Shown: positions 7,446 through 14,500 of the stretch, in pieces
How the letters are laid out: each line of letters starts with the position of its first letter
How positions within the stretch are numbered: position 1 is the first letter of the stretch
DNA from: a bacterium
GTDB lineage: Bacteria > Bacteroidota > Ignavibacteria > SZUA-365
Assembly (NCBI GenBank): GCA_020444325.1
Contig: JAHLLD010000013.1
Location: forward strand, 62,001 to 126,000
DNA: 64,000 bases
Reading direction: 5' to 3'
Program-made: the position numbers and the translations under genes
The notes under the pieces: model-generated
Told to the model about the DNA's origin: nothing
Seen by the model: only the letters and a program-made list of their open reading frames with translations
Databases searched by the model: none

Positions 7446-8117
7446 TCAGTCACCGGTGCAGGCGCGGAGGGCGGAGATATCCTTCAGGAAGAACCCGTTC
7501 CGGCGTTCCTCGATCAGATCACCGGATTTGAATTCTTTCAGGGTGCGTGAGAGCGTTTCGGGGATGGTGCCGATCAGGGTGGCCAGTTCTTTTTTGGTGA
7601 AGGGTATGGGACAGAAGGCGATGCCTGCGCTGTCTTCCGCGTGACGCAGAAGATAACGGGCCAGTCGCGCCTTGACATCGCGCAGGGCGAGGTCTTCCAT
7701 CGCGGTGACAAAACCGCGCAGTCGCCGTGAGTATGCATGAAGGATGCGAATCGACAGCGTGGGCTGGTCAAGCAGCAGCGCGATGAAGCGCCGACTGTCC
7801 ACACGCAGCAGCGTACACTCCGTCATGGCCACACAGGAGGCGGGATACGTCTTGACATCGAACATCGCGGCTTCAGCGATGAGATCCCCCTCCTGCTGTA
7901 TGTGCACGATAAACTCGTCCCCCGCCGGAGTAATGCGATACACCTTGCACTGCCCTTCGAGCACAGCATAGAACGCGAGGGCGTCGTCACCTTCCCGGTA
8001 CAGCACATCACCTTTCTCCAGGCTGCGCAGTGTCACGCATTCCCTGGCAAGCGCACGCTCACCCTTATCGAGAGCGGCGAAGAGAAATATCCTGTCAAAT
8101 GCTTCGTCTACATGCAT
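7446..8117 (-). CDS. Crp/Fnr family transcriptional regulator
   Basis: A 223-residue protein from the ATG at 8117 (MHVDEAFDRIFLF). Residues about 5-120 form the cyclic-nucleotide-binding-like beta-roll, with GDVLYREGD and YAVLEGQCKVYR. A long dimer helix follows, then a winged helix with recognition segment IPETLSRTLKEF. E187, S190 and R191 match the E..SR pattern that reads TTGAT half-sites in Fnr-type proteins. The N-terminal cysteine cluster of oxygen-sensing FNR is absent, so Dnr/HcpR-like sensing (NO or redox) is more likely. The box at 7314-7327 ahead of the next gene is a natural target. A 24-codon upstream extension overlaps a hairpin and is judged untranslated. Confidence 0.88.
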   Translation of the reverse strand: MHVDEAFDRIFLFAALDKGERALARECVTLRSLEKGDVLYREGDDALAFYAVLEGQCKVYRITPAGDEFIVHIQQEGDLIAEAAMFDVKTYPASCVAMTECTLLRVDSRRFIALLLDQPTLSIRILHAYSRRLRGFVTAMEDLALRDVKARLARYLLRHAEDSAGIAFCPIPFTKKELATLIGTIPETLSRTLKEFKSGDLIEERRNGFFLKDISALRACTGD

Positions 8118-8152
8118 GCGAAGAACATACTGCAGTGCAATACAAACGGCAA

Positions 8153-8177
8153 GGGCGACTCCAAAAAGGAGCCGCCC
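8153..8177 (-). terminator. Hairpin between groES and the Crp/Fnr gene
   Basis: GGGCG-a-CTCC and GGAG-c-CGCCC pair around an AAAAA loop, a strong stem with one mismatch. It lies 62-86 bp beyond the GroES gene stop on the minus strand and 36 bp before the Crp/Fnr start. It probably ends the sigma-GroES transcript or attenuates the regulator; the following bases are only moderately T-rich. Confidence 0.5.
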
Positions 8178-8238
8178 CTGGCATTTCATGACTGGTCCCC
8201 TGGATGGCGGGGCCGGTCAGTAAAATATCGTGAGCGTG

Positions 8239-8508
8239 TCAGCGAAGGATGGCGAGCACGTCGGCGCGGGAGAGAATCAGGTAATCTGTCCCGTCATAGC
8301 TGATCTCATCGCCGGCGAACTTGGCAAAAAGGATGCTGTCGCCTTCCTTGAAAATCTCCTGCAGATCTTCGTCAGTGCCGATGGCCACGACCTTGCCCAG
8401 CTGCGGTTTTTCTTTCGCGGTGTCAGGGATGATAATGCTCCCGACTTTCTGCTCTTCCTGCTCGATGCGCTCGATGAGCAGACGATCATCAATCGGTTGA
8501 ATGTTCAT
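8239..8508 (-). CDS. groES: GroES-family co-chaperonin (stand-alone)
   Basis: An 89-residue GroES fold protein. It begins MNIQPIDDRLLIERIEQEEQ, contains the mobile-loop segment KVGSIIIPDTAKEKPQLGKV, and ends SYDGTDYLILSRADVLAIL, all typical of GroES. GGAGA lies upstream of the ATG. No groEL is adjacent, which is unusual because groES and groEL normally form one operon. It follows a glutaredoxin gene (19 bp) in a cluster headed by an ECF sigma factor, so this copy may be a stress-induced or specialised co-chaperonin. It would cap GroEL encoded elsewhere. Confidence 0.9.
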   Translation of the reverse strand: MNIQPIDDRLLIERIEQEEQKVGSIIIPDTAKEKPQLGKVVAIGTDEDLQEIFKEGDSILFAKFAGDEISYDGTDYLILSRADVLAILR

Positions 8509-8527
8509 GCGTTCTCCGTTACGTGTT

Positions 8528-8773
8528 TTATTTGAGGTTCAGCAAATTATCAATTTTTGTTTTATCGAAGCCAACGATGGGACGGTTGTTAATCCACAAC
8601 TGCGGAACGCCCTGCTGGCCCGTCTTGCGCACCATATCGGCCGCCGCGCGACTGTCCCTGCTCACATCCACATCCTTGAAACGAATGCCCTGCTGCTTGA
8701 GATAACGCTTGACGTTCACGCAGTGGGGACAGGTGGGGGTGGAAAATACGACTACTCGTTGCGTCTGTGCCAT
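8528..8773 (-). CDS. Glutaredoxin-family thiol-disulfide protein
   Basis: An 81-residue thioredoxin-fold protein with the redox motif FSTPTCPHCVNVKRYL (active-site CPHC, about residues 15-18). It has the cis-Pro segment GVPQLWINNRPIVGFD and a final helix DNLLNL. CPHC rather than CPYC and the small size resemble the NrdH/YruB-like glutaredoxins of Bacteroidota and Chlorobi. It lies between the DUF6132 gene (41 bp) and groES (19 bp). It probably reduces disulfides or mixed thiols in the cytoplasm under the control of the upstream sigma factor. Confidence 0.88.
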   Translation of the reverse strand: MAQTQRVVVFSTPTCPHCVNVKRYLKQQGIRFKDVDVSRDSRAAADMVRKTGQQGVPQLWINNRPIVGFDKTKIDNLLNLK

Positions 8774-8814
8774 GGTATCAAATCCGTTCGTCTGTGAGTG
8801 CTGTTTTTTCCGAC

Positions 8815-8988
8815 TCAGCCCAGCGCCTCAACGGCGAGCAGCACGCCCATGAACGCGAAATACGGGACGGCGACTTTCGGATTGCACATGATCGGACACC
8901 CGCCGGTTACACGGCTGAGGTTTTTGCTGATCAGGTAACCCGCGCCGCCACCGAGCACGGCACCACCAAGAGCTGTGAGTATCATCAT
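8815..8988 (-). CDS. DUF6132-like small membrane protein
   Basis: A 57-residue protein starting MMILTALGGAVLGGGAGYL at 8988 (or the next Met at 8985). It has two hydrophobic segments separated by a polar loop with the conserved-looking GGCPIMCNPKVAVPYF. Small proteins with this glycine-rich helix, a CPI/CNP loop and a second helix are annotated DUF6132 in Bacteroidota and Chlorobi, often beside thiol or rhodanese genes. The frame continues upstream but those codons show no protein character. The two cysteines could face the periplasm or bind metal; the function is unknown. Confidence 0.65.
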   Translation of the reverse strand: MMILTALGGAVLGGGAGYLISKNLSRVTGGCPIMCNPKVAVPYFAFMGVLLAVEALG

Positions 8989-9151
8989 GGGTGTGTCTTT
9001 CTGTTTGCTGTTGCCTGTCGTTGCTGGAAAACGACTGCGCGATGCAGTCGTCGGGATCGGAGCATGCCGTTCTCCCGAAATCGGAATACTCACGTAAGAT
9101 GCAGGGATGTCCGGGAAGATTCAGTCGTCGCAGCCCACCACGGGACAGTGA

Positions 9152-9406
9152 TCAATCACGCTCTTCAATGCCGAGCGATTCGAGCAGCATGCGCCGCGCG
9201 TCGTCGGAGAAACAGGGAGAAGATGCGCGATACAGTCCGATCATCTTGTCTATGGAATCACAGTACGACTTGCAGTCGGGACATTTCTCGAGATGACGTT
9301 CCAGCGCGCGACAGCGTTCCGAATCGTCCTGATCTCCGAAATGTGCGCAGATGTAGTCGAGGACTTCCTCGCAGGACTCAAAATGCTGATGTACAGGTTC
9401 ACTCAT
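9152..9406 (-). CDS. Zinc-finger anti-sigma factor
   Basis: An 84-residue soluble protein with ALERHLEKCPDCKSYCDSI, matching the H-x3-C-x2-C zinc-binding anti-sigma motif (ZAS-like). Extra cysteines at its start (SCEEVLDYIC) and centre (SPCFSD) could make it redox sensitive, as in RsrA-type anti-sigma factors. It overlaps the end of the ECF sigma gene by 8 bp, the standard cognate-pair arrangement. No transmembrane helix is present, so it would act in the cytoplasm. The redox genes downstream fit a thiol-stress response. Confidence 0.85.
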   Translation of the reverse strand: MSEPVHQHFESCEEVLDYICAHFGDQDDSERCRALERHLEKCPDCKSYCDSIDKMIGLYRASSPCFSDDARRMLLESLGIEERD

Positions 9407-9980
9407 GCTCTTGCTCTTTGAAAATGGGTGTCAGTTCGCTCCGCAGAAAGGCGCGGGCCCGGTGCAGCCGCGATTTGACTGCCGGGATACTCAGGTTCGT
9501 GATATTACTGACTTCCTCGGTAGATAATCCTTCGATGTCGCGAAGAACGAAAATCACCTTGTACTCAGGTGCAAGCTTGTCGATCGCTTCGTCGAGATGC
9601 GACTTGAGATCCGCACGCTCAACGCTCGCTTCCGGATCATGCTCCCAGTGGTCGACAGCAATCTCCGGTATGGTGTTGTCATCATCGTCGAGGCTCATGT
9701 GCCGCCGCGTTTTCTCGCTGCGGGCGAGCATCAGACAGTGATTCGAGACGATGGTGTAAAGCCAGGTGGAAAACTTCGAGCGATTGTCAAACTGGTTCAG
9801 CTTCTTCAGTATGCTCAGGAAGGTTTCCTGCGTGGCATGTTCCGCCCGGTCCTGATTCCGGCAGATATTGTACGAAAAGCGAAAGATCACAGGCGCATAC
9901 GTATCCACCAGTTCCTTGATGGCGCGCTTGTCTCCGGCTTTTGCCTTCTCAATTATCCGGGCTTCTTCTTCGTTACTCAT
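9399..9980 (-). CDS. RNA polymerase sigma factor, ECF/RpoE-like
   Basis: A 193-residue sigma-70 family factor with region 2 (YAPVIFRFSYNICRNQDRAEHATQETF ... KFSTWLYTIVSNHC) and region 4 (LAPEYKVIFVLRDIEGLSTEEV ... PAVKSRLHRARAFLR), joined by an acidic linker (SLDDDDNTIPE). Region 3 is missing, as in all ECF factors. It heads a co-directional set: anti-sigma, DUF6132, glutaredoxin, GroES. These are the best candidates for its regulon, and it probably autoregulates. Confidence 0.93.
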   Translation of the reverse strand: MSNEEEARIIEKAKAGDKRAIKELVDTYAPVIFRFSYNICRNQDRAEHATQETFLSILKKLNQFDNRSKFSTWLYTIVSNHCLMLARSEKTRRHMSLDDDDNTIPEIAVDHWEHDPEASVERADLKSHLDEAIDKLAPEYKVIFVLRDIEGLSTEEVSNITNLSIPAVKSRLHRARAFLRSELTPIFKEQEHE

Positions 9981-10045
9981 GAGGTGTGATGCCGAGTACG
10001 GGAAAATGATTCATTCAAGTTTGAAATGTACGAAAATTCGCGTTT

Positions 10046-10780
10046 TTACGCATCTTCCGTGTTGAAGTCGAGGAGCCAGCCATGTTCACGCAGCCACTTC
10101 CTGTGCACGTCATGATCCGGACAGTATCGTTCGACAATGCTCCAGAAACGCCGCGAGTGGTTGAGCTCTTTCAGATGCGCAAGTTCATGGATGATGACGT
10201 AGTCGCAGACCTCCACCGGCGTCAGCATGAGCCGCATGTTCAAACTCAGCCTCCCGGTGGAGGAACAGCTCCCCCATTTGCTGCGCTGGTCGCGTATGCC
10301 TACGTGACTGTAGCGCAACTTCATCTGCCGCGCGAGGGCCTCTGCCCGAAGAGGAATATCCTGCTGCGCCCATTTGCGCAGCCAGCGTTCAAACAGATCC
10401 TGTACCACCACCGCATCCGAGCACATCTCATGCGGAAGATCCACGCGCAGTGCCTGTTTCGTGAGGCGGATTTTCCCTGATCTGCGATCCCATCCCCTGA
10501 TCTCAAGTGGCGTCCATTTCCCGCGAAGCAGAATCTGCGCACCGTCATGGTAGCGCCATTTTGGCTGTGCCGCTTCCTCCCGGCGAAATTGTTCAAGCCG
10601 ATCGAGTATCCAGCCGCCCTTCTCCCGCACCATGGCATGCAGCTCCCTGTCGGGTGTGCCGATCGGGGCGGAAATCCGAACACCGTGGCGTGCGGATACC
10701 GTCAGGCGCACATAGCGGTTGCGCCTGGTTTTTTCCACCTGGTAATCAATCGATTTCCCCTCTACGGTAAGTCGCGGCAT
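10046..10780 (-). CDS. YgjP-like (M48/WLM-type) zinc metallopeptidase
   Basis: A 244-residue protein starting MPRLTVEGKSIDYQV at 10780, one base after the stop of the methyltransferase gene. The N-terminal half matches the YgjP/DUF45 beta-rich region (RRNRYVRLTVSARHGVRISAP). The C-terminal half carries RSKWGSCSSTGRLSLNMRLML and YVIIHELAHLKELNHSRRFW, with the HELAH zinc motif and a downstream histidine-containing NHS..FW as third-ligand region. Substrates of this family are poorly known. Placement right after an O-methyltransferase suggests co-transcription only. Confidence 0.87.
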   Translation of the reverse strand: MPRLTVEGKSIDYQVEKTRRNRYVRLTVSARHGVRISAPIGTPDRELHAMVREKGGWILDRLEQFRREEAAQPKWRYHDGAQILLRGKWTPLEIRGWDRRSGKIRLTKQALRVDLPHEMCSDAVVVQDLFERWLRKWAQQDIPLRAEALARQMKLRYSHVGIRDQRSKWGSCSSTGRLSLNMRLMLTPVEVCDYVIIHELAHLKELNHSRRFWSIVERYCPDHDVHRKWLREHGWLLDFNTEDA

Positions 10781-10781
10781 G

Positions 10782-11414
10782 CTACACTCGGCGTGCGGTG
10801 CACACGAGCAGTCCATCCCTGATGGGGACATGGCTCGCATGACAGGAAGGGTCGGCAAAGGCAAGGCGGTTAAGTTCCGCCACTCCTCTGGTGGAGGGGC
10901 TGTCATCGTCCTCCAGCATACGTCCCGACCAGAGCGCATTGTCGAAGACCAGGACGCCGCCCTCGCGCAGACGCGGGAACGCCGCGCGCCAGGCATCCGG
11001 GTACTCGTGCTTGTCGATGTCGCAGAATATCATGTCGAAATCTCCTTCGATGCCGGAGAAAATCGACAGGGCGTCCCCTGTGTGGAAGGTGATGTGGGGA
11101 CGCACACCGAACTCTTCAAAAGCGGATTCCGCGTACGCACAGTTCTCCGCGTCACCGTCTGTGCAAATAATCTCCGCATCTTCGCCGAGCACCGTCGAAA
11201 ACCACAGGGCGGAGTAGCCGAACCCGGAACCCAGTTCCATGATGCGGCGCGCGCCCGTGAGCTGTGCGAGCTGCGAGAGCCAGGTACCGACGAGCGGACC
11301 AATAATCGGAAAGCCATTGTCCCGCGCGCGTTCTTCCATGCGCTGCAGCACGCTGTGCCGCTCGGGAAGCAGTTCCGTCATATATGTGTTGATTGCCGGA
11401 TTGACGATATGCAT
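10782..11414 (-). CDS. SAM-dependent O-methyltransferase (caffeoyl-CoA/COMT type)
   Basis: A 210-residue class I methyltransferase from the ATG at 11414, preceded by AAAGGAAG; an in-frame GTG five codons earlier is the alternative. Motifs: RRIMELGSGFGYSALWFS (SAM-binding loop), IICTDGDAENCAYAES (motif II acid), FDMIFCDIDKHEYPDAW (metal and catalytic region) and GGVLVFDNALWSG. The family methylates catechol-like hydroxyls in a divalent-metal-dependent reaction. The natural substrate cannot be told from sequence. Confidence 0.87.
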   Translation of the reverse strand: MHIVNPAINTYMTELLPERHSVLQRMEERARDNGFPIIGPLVGTWLSQLAQLTGARRIMELGSGFGYSALWFSTVLGEDAEIICTDGDAENCAYAESAFEEFGVRPHITFHTGDALSIFSGIEGDFDMIFCDIDKHEYPDAWRAAFPRLREGGVLVFDNALWSGRMLEDDDSPSTRGVAELNRLAFADPSCHASHVPIRDGLLVCTARRV

Positions 11415-11541
11415 GGTACTTCCTTTCACCTTCCTCCGCCGCTGACCGCCAGTCGCCGTCTCCGCATTGCAAGTAGTGAGGAATGGGTTTTTACGGCGGT
11501 CGTTTATGCGGCGGCGGCAGGAAGGTTGCGAAGACGGCGCA

Positions 11542-14500
11542 TTACTTGGCCAGAAGCATTTTCTTCGTCACCGCGCGGCTTCCGACACGCAGCTGGTAAA
11601 GGTACATGCCACTGGGCAGATCACTTCCATCGAAAATGAGGGCATGCGTGCCGGTTTCCATTGTGCCGTCGAGGGGACGCGCGACGAGACGGCCATGCAT
11701 ATCCCGCACCTCCAACGTTCCGTACCGGCCATCGAGTTCCGCGGGAATGTGATACGTCATCGTGGTGACCGGATTGAACGGGTTCGGCCTGTTACTGACC
11801 TGCAACATGTTTTTCACGTTCAACGGCTCGATGCAGTCACCGGCGATGGTAATCCATCCATCCTCCGTGAGAACGGCCACGCCCGGCTGCATCTGGAACA
11901 GGTGATGCCTGAATTCAAGCGGCTTCTGGAATACACCAAAACTTCCTTCCACGCCATCCTGCGCATGCAGACGGCATTCGAGGTACATCAGCACACCATC
12001 TTCATCCACTGCGTTCTGACTGGAGGCGCTAATCCTCACCGTCCCATCCTCCGGGTAGTCGACACTGGGCTCAGGCCAGCTGTCGAGCACGCTGCCATCG
12101 AAACTGACGGATGGTATTTCAACAAAAGCTTCGTCCGCTGCTATTGCGATGGTCAATTCCGTAAGTGAGACGTCAGCCGGATTGCTCCAGTATACCGGGA
12201 CCATGATGGATTCTCCCATGACTCCGACATTGTCTTCAGGGATACGCAGGGAGATCAAGTAAACTTCGGGCTCGACGAACACGATGGACTTACAGCTCAC
12301 GCCGGGGAATTCCCGGGAGGTCACATCGACGTCAAAGGTGGCACCAGGGGACGGTGTGGAGGAAAGCGCGCGTACACCCCAGCTGATGCTGGCTGTATTG
12401 CCTGGGGCAAGAGGCTGTCCGAGAGACTTCAATGAGGACTCACCGCTTTCAAGTAGGAAGTTCACGCCCATCGACAGCGCAGCGCTGACATCCGTGAGCG
12501 GCACATTGCCGGTATTGGTAATGCGCACGGTGTAGGAGAAGGGATTCGGATCCCATCCATTACCATTAAAGAACAGGGTGTCGGGGCCGGTACAGCTGAC
12601 GGCGATATCGACGGAGTCATTGCTGGCCGGATGGAAGAGCACGGTTTCCACGCCACAGTTTCGTACGAGATTCTCATCACTCTCGACGCGAATCGTACTC
12701 TGCGCCAGGGTGGTTCCCGTCTGCGGTATCCCGCGGCAGTTCCACGAAATCGTCGCGCTCTGACTGGGATTCAGGTCCACCCCGAGTGCCTTGGTCAACG
12801 TCTCCCCAGCTTCGAGTGCGATCTCCGAGGCAGGATTCAGTGTCCCGCGTACGTTGGTAAGGGTACGCGAACCCGTATTCGTGATCTCCGCCTTGATCAG
12901 GAATGGCTGCGGATCGTAGGCATTGGCCGATGGCTGGTACGTAATCGTGTCAATCGTCGTGCAGCCCAGTACGAAATCGGAGGGAAGAACAGGAGGCGGC
13001 GCGACGATCAGATCCGAAGCGCATTCCTTCAAACTGCCTGCCCCGACAAACTCGACGCGGATACGTTTGCTCTTGTACACCGTCGCCGTATCCCGCACCG
13101 TGCTGAGCGTCCACGTTACCTGTTTGCTCGAACCCGGCTGCAGGTTGCGGACAACCTTCACCTGCGTCTCCCCGGTCGCCAGCAGCACGCCGTTCGGCAG
13201 AATAATGCTGCAGCGCACCGAATCGACCACCACGGCGGATGTGTTGTGTACCGTGGCGGTGAGGACGGACTGATTGTACTCGCCAGTGGACTGCTCAACG
13301 AACACCGTGTCGGGCGCGATGGTGCAGTCCGCGTTAAAACCGCTCTGCTCTGCAGGCGGAATCCATACTTTCGTGCAGCAATTGAGCGGGGAATGGAAGC
13401 GCGCGGTAACATTGAAGCAAACATCGACGCTGTCGCCGGTGATACCGCGTTCCGCAACAAGTTTCCAGATGAAATAGCGGATGGCTTCTCCTGGACGAAT
13501 GGAATCGGCCGTCAAAGTCAGAGGTTGCGACGGCGGTGCGAGTCCGAGCGCACCAGGCAGCTGCACCTGTACGGCTACGTCGTACGCCGTGGCGCTGCCG
13601 CCGTTGGTCAGTCCCGCTGCCACGAGCACTGTGTCACCATTGCCCGCATCGGGCTGCTGGATGACTTCACAGCTGAGCTGCAGTGCAGCTTCGCGTGCGG
13701 CAGGGACAAAGATGATGACGGGACAGGGTTCGGTCTGCTGCAGGCTCTTGCCCTTCGATTTCACCTGCACCAGGATCGTGTCATAGCGACCAACCGTGCG
13801 CGGCACCGCTTTGAGCTGCCACATGGCCACACCGCTTCCATTGACGGGGAGCGTCGACGGAATAAGAAGCTTCGCTGCCTGCTCACCTGCCGCGAGGGTG
13901 AAATCAGGCGGCGGAAGAATCTCGGCGACGACGGAATCCGCCGGAGCAGTGCCAACATTCCTTGCCTCGAGCTGTACCGTGAAGGGCGACGGTTCATAAG
14001 CATTGAGAGCGTCATTGAACACAAGCGAGTCGGGACCGTCACAGTTGAGTTCAAGCACCGGTCCGCGAACGGCTTCGATGTAGATGATCTTTTCACACAC
14101 CACCGCGCCGCCATTCGCCGCGTACACGGTAACACGCAGCGTATCGCTGCGACTCACCGTGCGGTCAAGGACCCGGATGCGGAAGCTTGCGTCAATCCCT
14201 GCACCCGCGGCGAGCGAATCCGTGAGCAGCTTCAATGCCTGGTCCGGCGCTTCGATCGAAAAATCTTCGCCCTGCAGCAGTGCACCGTACACGCTGAGTG
14301 CCGGGTTCGTCCCCGTGTTGTCGACATGCAACTGAAGGGTGAAGGGATTCGGGATATAGCTCCCGGCGTTGTAGCGAATCGTGTCGGGACCGTCAAGCGC
14401 ACAGGCCAACGTGGGAATCGCATTCACCGTTTCAATATCGAGAGGCGTACAGCACTGCGAACCCGGATAGTTTTCGGCGGTGACATTGACACAAATCGAA

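Noticed and set aside
7342-7644. Open frame on the plus strand beginning MQKLHK and repeating that peptide
   Set aside because: The repeat comes from the 33-bp spacing of palindromic sites, and the rest is antisense to the Crp/Fnr gene; no protein features.
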